DNA from: Aquitalea denitrificans
Lineage (GTDB): Bacteria; Pseudomonadota; Gammaproteobacteria; Burkholderiales; Chromobacteriaceae
NCBI RefSeq assembly: GCF_009856625.1
Contig: NZ_CP047241.1
Span: forward strand, 3,348,001-3,412,000
Reading direction: 5' to 3'
DNA: 64,000 bases
Shown here: positions 17,820 through 27,115 of the stretch, piece by piece
How positions within the stretch are numbered: position 1 is the first letter of the stretch
Layout of the letters: every line of letters begins with the position of its first letter
The notes under the pieces: model-generated
The model's database searches: none
What the model was told of the DNA's origin: nothing
Seen by the model: the letters and a program-made list of their open reading frames with translations, nothing else
Program-made: the position numbers and the translations under genes

Positions 17820-19283
17820 ATGCGTATCATCGAGAAAGCCTATACTTTCGACGACGTTCTCCTCGTCCCGGCCCATTCGGAAGTTCTGCCGCGCGACGTA
17901 GTCCTCTCTACCAAACTCTCCCGCAATATCACGCTGAACCTGCCGCTGGTTTCTGCCGCCATGGATACGGTTACCGAATCCGGGCTGGCCATTGCCATGG
18001 CTCAGGAAGGTGGTATTGGCATCATTCACAAGAATATGCCGGCCGACAAACAGGCTGCGGAAGTGTCCAAGGTAAAACGCCACGAAAGCGGCGTGGTCAA
18101 AGACCCGATCACCATTGCCCCGGACATGCTGGTGCGCGATCTGGTGCTGCTGACCCGCCAACACAAGATTTCCGGCCTGCCGGTGATCGAAAACGGCAAG
18201 GTTGTGGGTATTGTCACCAACCGTGACCTGCGTTTCGAAACCCGCCTGGAACAGACCGTTGGCTCGATCATGACGCCGCGTGAGCGCCTGATTACCGTCA
18301 AGGAAGGTGCCAGCATCGACGAAGCCCGCGAACTGATGCACACCCACCGCCTGGAGCGCGTGCTGGTGATCAACGACAAGTGGGAGCTGAAGGGGCTGAT
18401 TACCGTCAAGGACATCATCAAGACCAGCGAACACCCGAGCGCCAACAAGGACAATCAGGGTCGTCTGCGCGTGGGTGCTGCAGTTGGCACCGGTGGCGAT
18501 ACCGAACAGCGCGTTGCCGCGCTGGTGGCTGCCGGCGTGGACGTGATCGTGGTGGATACTGCCCACGGCCACAGCCAGGGCGTGATCGACCGCGTGCGCT
18601 GGGTGAAGCAGACCTACCCGCAGGTTGATGTGATTGGCGGCAACATCGCTACAGCCGCCGCTGCGCGCGCGCTGGTGGAGGCTGGTGCTGATGGCGTGAA
18701 AGTGGGCATCGGCCCCGGTTCCATCTGCACCACCCGTATCGTGGCCGGTGTGGGCGTACCGCAACTGACCGCCATCCACAATGTTTCCGAAGAACTGAAA
18801 GGCACTGGCGTGCCGATGATCGCCGACGGCGGCATCCGTTTTTCCGGCGACATTTCAAAGGCACTGGCTGCCGGTGGCAACTGCGTGATGCTGGGCGGCA
18901 TGTTCGCCGGCACCGAAGAAGCGCCGGGTGAAGTCGAGCTGTATCAGGGTCGTTCCTACAAGTCCTACCGTGGTATGGGCTCGCTGGGTGCCATGAGCCA
19001 GGGTTCGGCTGACCGTTACTTCCAGGACAGCTCCAATGCTGCCGACAAGTTTGTGCCGGAAGGTATTGAAGGTCGCGTACCGTACAAGGGTCCGATCGCT
19101 GCCGTCATCCATCAGCTGATGGGCGGCCTGCGCTCCTCCATGGGTTACCTGGGCTGCGCCAACATCGATGAAATGCATGAAAAGGCCGGCTTCGTGGAAA
19201 TCACCTCCGCCGGTATGCAGGAATCGCATGTACACGACGTACAAATCACCAAGGAAGCGCCGAACTACCACGTTTCGCGTTAA
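17820..19283 (+). CDS. guaB: IMP dehydrogenase
   Basis: Oxidises IMP to XMP with NAD+, the rate-limiting step to GMP. The ATG at 17820 follows AAAGGA by 8 bases and gives 487 residues. The TIM barrel is interrupted by a pair of CBS domains (about residues 90-210, including IMTPRERLITV). The catalytic cysteine lies in GPGSICTTRIV and the mobile flap in the ARYFQD-like SADRYFQDS. No guaA follows. A strong terminator does. Confidence 0.96.
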   Translation: MRIIEKAYTFDDVLLVPAHSEVLPRDVVLSTKLSRNITLNLPLVSAAMDTVTESGLAIAMAQEGGIGIIHKNMPADKQAAEVSKVKRHESGVVKDPITIAPDMLVRDLVLLTRQHKISGLPVIENGKVVGIVTNRDLRFETRLEQTVGSIMTPRERLITVKEGASIDEARELMHTHRLERVLVINDKWELKGLITVKDIIKTSEHPSANKDNQGRLRVGAAVGTGGDTEQRVAALVAAGVDVIVVDTAHGHSQGVIDRVRWVKQTYPQVDVIGGNIATAAAARALVEAGADGVKVGIGPGSICTTRIVAGVGVPQLTAIHNVSEELKGTGVPMIADGGIRFSGDISKALAAGGNCVMLGGMFAGTEEAPGEVELYQGRSYKSYRGMGSLGAMSQGSADRYFQDSSNAADKFVPEGIEGRVPYKGPIAAVIHQLMGGLRSSMGYLGCANIDEMHEKAGFVEITSAGMQESHVHDVQITKEAPNYHVSR

Positions 19284-19328
19284 TCCTTCGTCCCTTCGTC
19301 ACAGCCGGTCCTGGACCGCTTGACGAAC

Positions 19329-19361
19329 AAAAAGCCCGCGTCACACGATGCGGGCTTTTTT
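19329..19361 (+). terminator. Terminator of guaB
   Basis: Stem aaagcccgc (19331-19339) / gcgggcttt (19350-19358), then a T run. It also lies at the end of the convergent GyrI-domain gene. Confidence 0.88.
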
Positions 19362-19372
19362 GTGGCTGTTAC

Positions 19373-19858
19373 TCAGGCCAAGGGCAGCAACAAGCGGGTA
19401 CGCCATGCCTCCGGTGCCACATCATGCGGACCGATCAAGGCTTCATCCAGCAAGGGGCGTTGGCCAAATTGCTCGCCACTACCGGGCAACCATTCCTGCA
19501 GCAACCAGTTCCATGCCGCTGCCAGACCCTGATACGGCCCCGCATGCACAATGCTGGCATAGCGCCCGGCCGCCAGCTCTCCATAGACAAAACCCAGCTC
19601 TTCCACTTTGGCACGCGGCAAGGACAAAGCCGGCGGCGGGGTCAGGCAGGCCGCTGCGCGCAATGCCTGCGGCGCAACCGTGGCGGGGTCATCCAGATAT
19701 TGTCCAAAAGCGCGTAGTGCCTGATTCGGTCCGGCATGTTGCTGCAACAGCGCGCGCAAGGCAGCAAAAGCAGCAGCAATGCCGGTGTAAGGTCCAAGAT
19801 GCGGCTTCATCAGCACCGGCAGCGGCTGTTCAAAATGAATGATTTCTACCTGATACAT
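19373..19858 (-). CDS. GyrI-like small-molecule-binding domain protein
   Basis: A 161-residue protein made of a single GyrI-like (SOUL/SbmC-type) domain. Start chosen at the ATG at 19858, with AGGAG about 6 bases upstream. Typical elements are HLGPYTGI near the N-terminus, FGQYLDDP in the middle and a conserved GPYQGLAAAWNWLLQEWLPGS core near the C-terminus. It is clearly paralogous to the C-terminal domain of the AraC-family protein just upstream (13-bp gap) and probably co-transcribed with it. Likely a ligand-binding partner or sequestration protein. The ligand is unknown. Confidence 0.78.
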   Translation of the reverse strand: MYQVEIIHFEQPLPVLMKPHLGPYTGIAAAFAALRALLQQHAGPNQALRAFGQYLDDPATVAPQALRAAACLTPPPALSLPRAKVEELGFVYGELAAGRYASIVHAGPYQGLAAAWNWLLQEWLPGSGEQFGQRPLLDEALIGPHDVAPEAWRTRLLLPLA

Positions 19859-19871
19859 GGCGGGCTCCTGT

Positions 19872-20744
19872 TTAGTTACGTAAGGCCAGCAGCAAGCGGC
19901 TGCGCAACTGGGCGGGCGGTGTATTGTAGGGGGCATTCAGATACTGCTCGAGGCAAGGCAGGTCGGCGGGCTCCTCACCGCTTTGCGGCAACCAGTGGCG
20001 GTACAGCTGATCCCATGCGGTTTTTAGCTCGGCATACGGCCCTACATGCTCCAGGCAAGCATAACGGCTGGCAGGGATTTCACCACGCGCAAAGCCTTGC
20101 GCCGCCAGCGCGGCATCGCCCAGGCTGAATCCGGTGGGCAGACTGACACTGGCAATGGAACGCAAATCAGCCGCTGCCACCTCATCCGGATCATCCAGAT
20201 ACTGGCCAAACACCTGCAAGGGCTCCCCTTCTCCCGGCATTGGTCCCATCAGCGCATGCAGGGCGTCGAACGCCTGCCCTATCCCCATATATGGTCCATA
20301 ATGCCGCCGCTGCACGACCGCAATGGCGGGTAACAAGATGATGCTGACATTGGGCATGACACGCTCCTGTGAAGTGGCGGAAATGAGCAAACGGCGCTGA
20401 CGATAGCGCCCCGGCGTCTCGCCGTAGTGCTTGCCAAAGGCCCGCACAAAAGCGGCACTGCTACCATAACCGGCACGGGCGGCAATGCCCGGTAGTGCGC
20501 GACGGCCAGCAGCCAGTTCGTCAGCCGCACGGTGCAACAGCATACGTTGCCGGCTCTGACTCAGCGTCTCCCCCATCAGCGCATGAAACAGGCGATGAAA
20601 GTGATAGGGCGAGAAGCAAGCCTCCTCGGCCAGCCGCTCCAGCGAGACTGGCTGATCCAGATGCCGCCACAGATAATCCAGTGCGCGCATCAGACGCTGC
20701 GAATACAGGGTGCCGGGACCGTGCTGACGATAGGGTTTGCTCAT
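19872..20744 (-). CDS. AraC-family regulator with GyrI-like effector domain
   Basis: 290-residue transcription regulator from the ATG at 20744. The N-terminal AraC/XylS double helix-turn-helix spans about residues 12-117 (LERLAEEACFSPYHFHRLF for the first helices, AARAGYGSSAAFVRAFGKHYGETPGRYR split across the second). Residues 130-290 form a GyrI-like effector-binding domain, as in Rob and similar regulators. An internal ATG at residue 130 (20357) has a good AGGAG site and could yield the effector domain alone. The open frame upstream to 20969 is unsupported. Likely controls itself, the next GyrI gene, or the divergent hydrolase. Confidence 0.85.
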   Translation of the reverse strand: MSKPYRQHGPGTLYSQRLMRALDYLWRHLDQPVSLERLAEEACFSPYHFHRLFHALMGETLSQSRQRMLLHRAADELAAGRRALPGIAARAGYGSSAAFVRAFGKHYGETPGRYRQRRLLISATSQERVMPNVSIILLPAIAVVQRRHYGPYMGIGQAFDALHALMGPMPGEGEPLQVFGQYLDDPDEVAAADLRSIASVSLPTGFSLGDAALAAQGFARGEIPASRYACLEHVGPYAELKTAWDQLYRHWLPQSGEEPADLPCLEQYLNAPYNTPPAQLRSRLLLALRN

Positions 20745-20900
20745 GGCGGACAGTCTAGATGAGATGTATTGATCGATTTTGCGATTATTGATTTTTCCCA
20801 CGGCAGGCACATCGCCCACAGCACATTGCATCACTTGGCGGGATCCGCTGATATTTTTTCCGTACACTATGTGCTTTGCCATCTTGCCGGTGCAACACTG

Positions 20901-21773
20901 ATGCCCCTCACCCACACCAGCCGCGTCGAGTCTATTTCCCTCAACCACCATCGTCACCTGCTGCGCCACTGGGGGCGGGAAGATGCTACACCATTATTCA
21001 TGCTGCATGGCTGGATGGATAGCTCTGCCACCTTCCAGTTTCTGGTGGATGCGCTGCCGGGCGACTGGCATGTCATGGCACTGGACTGGCGTGGCTTCGG
21101 TGATAGCGATTGGAATCAGGGCAGCTATTACTTCCCCGATTACCTGGCCGATCTGGACGCCTTGCTTCAGCACTTTTCCCCCAGGCAGCCAGTACGCCTG
21201 CTGGGTCACAGCATGGGTGCGATGATTGCCGGCATCTATGCCGGGGTACGCCCGGAACGCATTGCCCGCCTGTCGCTGGTGGAAGGCTTTGGTCTGAATG
21301 CCACGCGCCCGGCGGAAGCGCCAGGGCGCTATGCACGCTGGCTGCGCGAGCGTAGAGAGGCTCCGACATTCAACAGCTTGGGCAGCCTGGAAAATGTTGC
21401 GGACAAACTGATTGAACGTAATCCCAGGCTGGAAAGACAGCGCGCCCTGTGGCTGGCCGCTACACTCACCCGCAGCATGGCAGATGGTGAATTGGTATAC
21501 CGGGCAGATCCGCGCCATAAAATGGTCAACCCGGTACTGTACCGACTGGAGGAGGCCAAGAGCTGCTGGCAGCGCATCACAGCACCTGTTCAGTGGGTGA
21601 TGGGGGGCGATATGTGGGACCACCCCATGGCCAGGGGAGTGCTGGACACCCTGCCAGAACGCCGTGCCTGCTTTGCCCAGCTGCAAGAAACCGTGGTTGC
21701 CGATGCCGGCCACATGATCCAGTGGGAGCAGCCAGCCAGTCTGGCAGCCACCATTCAACCTTTCCTGCTTTAA
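20901..21773 (+). CDS. Alpha/beta hydrolase
   Basis: Cytoplasmic alpha/beta-hydrolase-fold enzyme of 290 residues from the ATG at 20901. The open frame begins at 20769 but the region before 20901 lacks family similarity. The oxyanion-hole HGWMD is at residues 36-40, the nucleophile S104 sits in GHSMGA, and the catalytic histidine in DAGHMIQWEQP near the C-terminus. The substrate cannot be told. It is divergent from the AraC-GyrI gene, with about 156 bp between starts. Confidence 0.82.
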   Translation: MPLTHTSRVESISLNHHRHLLRHWGREDATPLFMLHGWMDSSATFQFLVDALPGDWHVMALDWRGFGDSDWNQGSYYFPDYLADLDALLQHFSPRQPVRLLGHSMGAMIAGIYAGVRPERIARLSLVEGFGLNATRPAEAPGRYARWLRERREAPTFNSLGSLENVADKLIERNPRLERQRALWLAATLTRSMADGELVYRADPRHKMVNPVLYRLEEAKSCWQRITAPVQWVMGGDMWDHPMARGVLDTLPERRACFAQLQETVVADAGHMIQWEQPASLAATIQPFLL

Positions 21774-21913
21774 GCTGTATCCCGCGCCTTTTTCAGACCG
21801 CCAGAATTTGTGTTTGACCGGTGTCAAAATGAGCAAACAAGCCGGAAAGATGCCCCTACACCGCTGAAGAAGGCTGATAAAATAAAGACAAATCATCTTC
21901 AGGATTGCCCAGC

Positions 21914-22771
21914 ATGACGCCACTGATCAGCACCGACGAGCGCGATGAGCTCCTGAAAAACCTGGTTATCCCTCCCCGACCGGATGTGCTGGACAAGCTG
22001 ATGGGCTTGCGCCAGGACCCTGATGTAACCTTGCAGAAGCTGGATGACATCATCAACGAAGACCCGGCGCTGTGCGTGGCCATGCTCAAAGCTGCCAATA
22101 CACCGATACTGGGCCGGGGTCGGCATATCACATCGGTTCACCAGGCCATCAGCCTGCTGGGCATCAAGAACGTCATCAATCTGGTCAGTGGCCTGGTGTT
22201 GCGCACCCGTCTGACCGCTGAAACGCCGCCCGCGCTGGAGCAGTTCTGGGACAACACCCTGCTGATTGCCCTGATCGGCTCTGCACTGTGCGACCGGATT
22301 GTCCATGTGCCCGACGACTGCCGCAGTTTTGCCCTGTTTCACAGCTGTGGCATGGCCATCATGCTGATGCGCTTCCCCAGCTATATCCGCACCTTGCGGC
22401 TGGTAGAAATGGCCAGTGACGATCGCGTTGGCCTGGTGGAGCAGGAGCTGCACGGCACACGCCATGATGTGGTGGGTTATCTGGTGGCGCGCAGCTGGAA
22501 CATGCCGGAAAACTTTGCCAAAGCCATCCTGATGCAGAATGACGATACGGTAATGGATACCAGTCCGGATGCCCCGCTGGATCACGATGGCCGCATGATG
22601 GTGGCGGTGACCCGCGCCGCGCGCCATGTGTGGCGCACCCTCACCCCCGGCAAGGAAGATACCGGCTGGGATGCCCGCAAGGATGAGGTGCTCAACTACC
22701 TGGGCATGTCGGATGTGGAGTTTGAAGACTGGGTGGATGCCATGCATCAGGAGCTGGCGGTCAGCGTATGA
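21914..22771 (+). CDS. HDOD-domain protein
   Basis: 285-residue protein dominated by an HDOD domain, a catalytically dead HD relative found in bacterial signalling proteins. The N-terminal half (VIPPRPDVLDKLMGL, LQKLDDIINEDPAL, MLKAANTPILG, IKNVINLVSGLVL) matches the HDOD pattern of pairing a PP(x)P start with a helical core. The ATG at 21914 is preferred over a TTG at 21905. A terminator follows at 22789. Role unknown. Such proteins often link cyclic-di-GMP or stress signals to downstream effectors. Confidence 0.82.
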   Translation: MTPLISTDERDELLKNLVIPPRPDVLDKLMGLRQDPDVTLQKLDDIINEDPALCVAMLKAANTPILGRGRHITSVHQAISLLGIKNVINLVSGLVLRTRLTAETPPALEQFWDNTLLIALIGSALCDRIVHVPDDCRSFALFHSCGMAIMLMRFPSYIRTLRLVEMASDDRVGLVEQELHGTRHDVVGYLVARSWNMPENFAKAILMQNDDTVMDTSPDAPLDHDGRMMVAVTRAARHVWRTLTPGKEDTGWDARKDEVLNYLGMSDVEFEDWVDAMHQELAVSV

Positions 22772-22788
22772 GCCGAGCCGGCCAGGCA

Positions 22789-22826
22789 TAAAAAAACCGC
22801 GTGAATACCACGCGGTTTTTTCTTGT
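22789..22826. terminator. Bidirectional terminator between HDOD gene and carboxypeptidase
   Basis: Stem aaaaaaccgcgtg (22791-22803) with cacgcggtttttt (22809-22821), flanked by A and T runs on both sides. Serves convergent genes. Confidence 0.88.
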
Positions 22827-22839
22827 CCCGGGCAAGCCA

Positions 22840-24330
22840 TCAGCCCAGATAACGTGCCTCGAGATGTGCGCGGAAATAGTCCGGATTCAAGGCCTCTCCG
22901 CAGGCACGGCTGACCAGCTCGGCGGTTGGGTAGCGGCTGGCCTGGCTCCAGATATTCTTGTCCAGCCAGTCAAACACGGCACTCAGCTCACCGGCAGCAA
23001 TGCGCTGGTCCAGATCCGGCATGCTACGACGCATGACGGCAAAGTATTGCGCCGCATACATCGCCCCCAGGGTGTAGCTGGGGAAATAGCCGAAGCTGCC
23101 ATCGGTCCAGTGAATATCCTGCAAGCAACCCTGGCGGTAGTTACCACGGGTATCCACACCCAGATAACTTTGCATTTTTTCGTCCCACAATGCCGGGATG
23201 TCTTCGGCTTCGATCTCGCCTTCAATCAGCGCCTTTTCGATTTCATAGCGCAGGATGACGTGGGCCGGATAGCATAATTCATCCGCATCCACACGGATGA
23301 AGCCCGGATGAACACGGCTGTAAAGCCGGGCAAGATTATCGGCGGCAAATGCCGGCTGCTCGCCCAGATGCTCGCTGATAAGCGGTGAAATCAGCGATAG
23401 AAAAGCAGGATTGCGCCCCAGCTGCATTTCGAAGGACAGGCTCTGGCTTTCATGAATGCCCATGGAGCGGGCACGCCCAACTGGCAGATGCAGCATATTG
23501 CGTGGCAGGCCCTGCTCGTAACGGGCATGGCCGGTTTCATGAATGATGCCCATCAGACTTTGCATGAAGTCATCTTCGCGGTAGCGGGTAGTGATGCGCA
23601 CGTCTTCCGGCACACCTCCGCAGAAGGGATGTACGCTGACATCCAGCCGGCCTGCATCAAAATCGAATCCCAGCAAGGCCATGACGGCCAAACCGAGCTG
23701 GCGCTGCTGCTCTACCGGAAAGCTGCCCTGTGGCAGGACAAGCCTTTCCTGCGCTTGCTTTGCCATCACTTGGGAGATCAGGCTTGGCAGCCATTGCTTG
23801 ACTGCGCCGAAGATACGGTCGATATCGGCACTTTGCATGCCGGGCTCGTATTTATTCATCAGGGCATCGTAGGGCGAACATCCCTGGGCAGCCGCTAGCA
23901 GCTTGGCCTCACGCCGCGACAGCAGCACCACTTCGCGGAAGTTTTCCAGGAAACCCTGCCAGTCGTTGCTGGCACGCTGCTCACGCCAGGCGTGCTCACA
24001 GCGCGCACCAGCCAGGGCCTGAGCCTCGACCAGATCCGCGGGCAGCAGATTGGCCTGCTGCCACTCACGCCGCATCTCGCGCAGGCTGGCAACTTCGGCC
24101 TCACTGAGGTTTTCCTGTTCGGCATCTTGCAAGGCTTGTGCCAGCTTCGGATCGGTCAGCGTGGCATGCATCAGCACTTCCAGCTCTGCCTGGGCTGCGG
24201 CTCTGGCCTCATTGCCCTTGGGTGGCATCATGGTGGCCTGATCCCAGCCAGCCATGGCTGCCAGATGAGCAAAACGGTGCAGGCGAGTAAAACGGGCAAG
24301 CAGCGATGCATACGCCGGTGATTGCGACAT
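22840..24330 (-). CDS. Metallocarboxypeptidase Taq family (M32)
   Basis: Cytoplasmic zinc carboxypeptidase trimming C-terminal residues from peptides. The ATG at 24330 gives 496 residues, typical of M32 enzymes, and the region upstream of it in the open frame is not family-like. The zinc motif HETGH (H264, E265, H268) is intact, with the M32 context MGIIHETGHARYEQGLP. Later conserved pieces are MGIHESQSL and HPGFIRVDADE. The next upstream gene is the duplicated hypothetical, separated by 88 bp. Confidence 0.9.
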   Translation of the reverse strand: MSQSPAYASLLARFTRLHRFAHLAAMAGWDQATMMPPKGNEARAAAQAELEVLMHATLTDPKLAQALQDAEQENLSEAEVASLREMRREWQQANLLPADLVEAQALAGARCEHAWREQRASNDWQGFLENFREVVLLSRREAKLLAAAQGCSPYDALMNKYEPGMQSADIDRIFGAVKQWLPSLISQVMAKQAQERLVLPQGSFPVEQQRQLGLAVMALLGFDFDAGRLDVSVHPFCGGVPEDVRITTRYREDDFMQSLMGIIHETGHARYEQGLPRNMLHLPVGRARSMGIHESQSLSFEMQLGRNPAFLSLISPLISEHLGEQPAFAADNLARLYSRVHPGFIRVDADELCYPAHVILRYEIEKALIEGEIEAEDIPALWDEKMQSYLGVDTRGNYRQGCLQDIHWTDGSFGYFPSYTLGAMYAAQYFAVMRRSMPDLDQRIAAGELSAVFDWLDKNIWSQASRYPTAELVSRACGEALNPDYFRAHLEARYLG

Positions 24331-24418
24331 GCGAACTCCTGAACAAAACAAGTAAATGAGATGTAGACAAGCAGTGGCAGTGCCAGCCGGATCAAAGCCG
24401 ACTGCTGTCACTGCCACT

Positions 24419-25150
24419 TCAGTGCTGGCGGGTAGTGCTGCCTGGTTGCAGCAGGCTGATGGGCTGGGCAGCCTCTTCCGCCAGATGGATGCGCTCGTGC
24501 GCAGGCGGAAAGGATAGCCAGTAATAGAAATATTCCCGCGCCAGCTGGACAAAGGCTTTCTGGTTCTGCGCATCATTCAGATGCAACAGCATGGCATCCA
24601 CCACCATGCGGAAACTGTCTGGCCGGTAAGGTTGGCCTGACAACAGGAACAACATGCCCTTAAGCAGATATTCACGTTCCTGGATGTCCGCTTCGGGCAT
24701 GCCATCCTCAAACAGCTTGCCCAGGTAAATTTCCAGCGAGGGTGGAAAAACATCGAAACCCTGCCGCCGCATTCTCTCCAGCAGGGAGGCCAACGAGTCG
24801 GCCATTTCCAGCCGGACATTGCGGGTGGTAAAGCCGGAGCGGGCTGTGATTTCCACCAGCTTCTTGACATCACCCAGCCAGAAATAATAGAACTCACGCG
24901 CGCAGGTCAGCGCTGTTACGCGATCGACCACCACGCAATCATTGACGAAGCGTTCCACCACGCGCCGGAATGACTGGGCATCACGCGATACACCATCCAG
25001 CATGGGCAGCAGGCGATCAAGCAAATGACGCCGCTCATCCAGCACCTGCTCGACCGCACCCTGCCGCAGGATAAGACGCAGATACGCATCCAGCGCCTGT
25101 TGCAGGGCGCTCATGTCCATGCCGGGAAGAGATGATACCGACTCAGTCAT
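24419..25150 (-). CDS. Uncharacterised protein with internal duplication
   Basis: I do not recognise this 243-residue protein. It has no signal peptide and no transmembrane segment, and looks mostly alpha-helical. It contains two related units of about 73 residues (residues 20-92 and 139-212). Both begin with L(D/E)xYL, have a central ER(R/E)xLL motif, an SFRxVV motif, and end in CAREFYYFWL or LAREYFYYWL. About 45 residues link the units. Same strand as the carboxypeptidase and ribD, with 88 and 144 bp gaps, so operon membership is uncertain. Probably cytoplasmic and protein- or nucleotide-binding, but no function is assigned. Confidence 0.75.
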   Translation of the reverse strand: MTESVSSLPGMDMSALQQALDAYLRLILRQGAVEQVLDERRHLLDRLLPMLDGVSRDAQSFRRVVERFVNDCVVVDRVTALTCAREFYYFWLGDVKKLVEITARSGFTTRNVRLEMADSLASLLERMRRQGFDVFPPSLEIYLGKLFEDGMPEADIQEREYLLKGMLFLLSGQPYRPDSFRMVVDAMLLHLNDAQNQKAFVQLAREYFYYWLSFPPAHERIHLAEEAAQPISLLQPGSTTRQH

Positions 25151-25294
25151 TGGCTTTTACTCGCGATGTCGGCCATTGCCGATGTTGCCCTCCGGCCTGC
25201 AGAGTGCAGCCAGGGGAAACCAGTTTCATTGTGGAACATGAAGAGCAGTTCGGCCAGACGAATTGCCGCTTCCTGCTTTACTTCAGGTCTAACT

Positions 25295-26401
25295 TCACGG
25301 CATGGCAAAGTTCATGCTGATACGGATGTCCGCCCCCACCATCCGCACATCCTGGATTTTGACCTGCTGCTTGTCAGCCAGATCCTCCAGCGCCGGCCAG
25401 GCAAACAGCCCTTGCGCCGTGCTGCCGACCAAGGCCGGGGCCAGATACAGAATGGCCTCGTCCACCAGTCCGGCGCGTACCAGCGCACCGTTAAGGCCGG
25501 CTCCGGCTTCAATCATGAGTTCATTGACACCGCGCTCGGCCAGTCGTTGCATCAGCATGGGCAGATTGGCGTGTCCGGCATCCTCCGGCAAAACCATCAG
25601 CTCAGCACCACGCTGCAGATAAGGCTGATGGCGTGCCTGGTCGGCAATACTGCTGACCAGCAGGGTATTGCCACCATGAAAAATCCGCCGGTCCGGTGGC
25701 GTTACCAGCCGGCTGTCCAGCACCACCCGCAAGGGTTGCTGCGGCAGAATGAAATCACGCACCGTCAATTGCGGGTTATCCACCAGCACCGTTCCGCTGC
25801 CGGTCAGAATGGCGCAGCTGCGTGCGCGCAGCTTCTGTACATCGTGGCGGGCTGCCGGGCCGGTAATCCACTGGCTCTTGCCATTGAGCAAGGCGGTCTT
25901 GCCATCCAGCGTGGCGGCTGCCTTGAGTGTTACCCAGGGGCGCTGCCGCTCCACCCTAGACAAAAACCCCCGATGCACGCGCCGGGCCTCTGTCTCCAGC
26001 AGGCCAGCACTGGCATCAATGCCTGCGGCACGCAGCATGGCCAGCCCGCGCCCTGCAACCTCATGATAGGGGTCCACCATGGCGGCCACCACGCGTGACA
26101 CTTCTTCCTTGATCAGCCGCTCGGCACAAGGCGGGGTACGGCCATGATGACTGCAGGGCTCCAGCGTCACATAGGCGGTGGCACCACGCGGGCTATCACC
26201 ACGGGCAAGGCAATCCTTGATAGCCTGGATTTCGGCATGATCTCCACCCACCTGCAGCGTAGCGCCTTCGCCGATCACCCGGCCATCGCGGACCAGTACA
26301 CATCCAACTCCGGGATTGGGTGCCGCCCTGCGGGTGGCGGCTTCGGCCAGGCGCAATGCCTGCTGCATGAATACATGGTCTTGCGGAGAAAACAACGACA
26401 T
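25295..26401 (-). CDS. ribD: Bifunctional riboflavin deaminase/reductase
   Basis: Catalyses two early steps of riboflavin synthesis: deamination of the pyrimidine from GTP, then side-chain reduction with NADPH. N-terminal cytidine-deaminase-like zinc domain has GDHAEIQAI and PCSHHGRTPPCAERL. The C-terminal reductase domain carries SQWITGPAARHDVQ and the G-rich end near LNGALVRAGL. The ATG at 26401 (368 residues) follows a GGAAGG site. The order glyA-nrdR-ribD on one strand is common in proteobacteria. The rest of the rib pathway is not in this window. Confidence 0.94.
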   Translation of the reverse strand: MSLFSPQDHVFMQQALRLAEAATRRAAPNPGVGCVLVRDGRVIGEGATLQVGGDHAEIQAIKDCLARGDSPRGATAYVTLEPCSHHGRTPPCAERLIKEEVSRVVAAMVDPYHEVAGRGLAMLRAAGIDASAGLLETEARRVHRGFLSRVERQRPWVTLKAAATLDGKTALLNGKSQWITGPAARHDVQKLRARSCAILTGSGTVLVDNPQLTVRDFILPQQPLRVVLDSRLVTPPDRRIFHGGNTLLVSSIADQARHQPYLQRGAELMVLPEDAGHANLPMLMQRLAERGVNELMIEAGAGLNGALVRAGLVDEAILYLAPALVGSTAQGLFAWPALEDLADKQQVKIQDVRMVGADIRISMNFAMP

Positions 26402-26506
26402 CAACAAGCCTTCCAGCGGAATGAATAGTGGTCATGCCAACCCGCAATGGGCGGCAGCCCCTGATAAGCAAGCCACACCCGGCCTGCGCCGGGTAGCAGC
26501 ACTGAT

Positions 26507-26965
26507 TCAATGATTGGACTTCTGTATTTCCTTGATTGCATCCGAGAATTCGGAGATATCCTGGAAGCTGCGATAGACCGAGGCAAAACGCACGTAGGCC
26601 ACCTTGTCCAGCTTGGCCAGTTCGTTCATCACCATTTCACCAATCTGCCTGCTGGACACTTCACGCTCGCCCAGTTGCAGCAGGCGATGGCAGATGCGGT
26701 CGATGGCGTCATCCACCAGCGCCGTTGGTACCGGGCGCTTGTGCAGGGCGCGCAGAAAGCTGGTACGCACCTTTTCGATCTCGAATTCGGAACGATGGCC
26801 ACCAGACTTGACCACCTGCGGCATGCGCACATCGGCAGTCTCGAATGTCGTGAAGCGCTTTTCACAGGCCAGGCAACGGCGACGGCGACGGATACTGGCA
26901 CCGTCTTCGCTGACGCGGGAGTCAATCACCTGCGTATCGGCATTGCCACAGAAAGGACATTTCAT
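26507..26965 (-). CDS. nrdR: Transcriptional repressor NrdR
   Basis: Zinc-binding, ATP-cone repressor of ribonucleotide reductase genes; nucleotide state controls oligomerisation and DNA binding at NrdR boxes. The zinc ribbon CPFC(...)CLAC lies in residues 3-34, followed by the ATP-cone (KRPVPTALVDDAIDRI). The 152-residue length is normal. Lies between glyA and ribD. Confidence 0.96.
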   Translation of the reverse strand: MKCPFCGNADTQVIDSRVSEDGASIRRRRRCLACEKRFTTFETADVRMPQVVKSGGHRSEFEIEKVRTSFLRALHKRPVPTALVDDAIDRICHRLLQLGEREVSSRQIGEMVMNELAKLDKVAYVRFASVYRSFQDISEFSDAIKEIQKSNH

Positions 26966-27069
26966 GACGTGTCAATCCAGTGTTTTTTTGATAAGCACTG
27001 ATGGTATCAGCAAAGACAACACAGGTTAATGCCTGCCATCGTAAAGCCGTGTTGATTTGACGCAGACAA

Positions 27070-27099
27070 TAAAAAAGGCAGCCCGCAGGCTGCCTTTTA
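27070..27099 (-). terminator. Terminator of glyA
   Basis: On the minus strand, a ggcagc/gctgcc stem around 27077-27093 followed by a T6 run. It separates glyA from nrdR, so nrdR needs its own promoter or read-through. Confidence 0.8.
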
Positions 27100-27115
27100 C
27101 TCAGCGATGTTCCGC

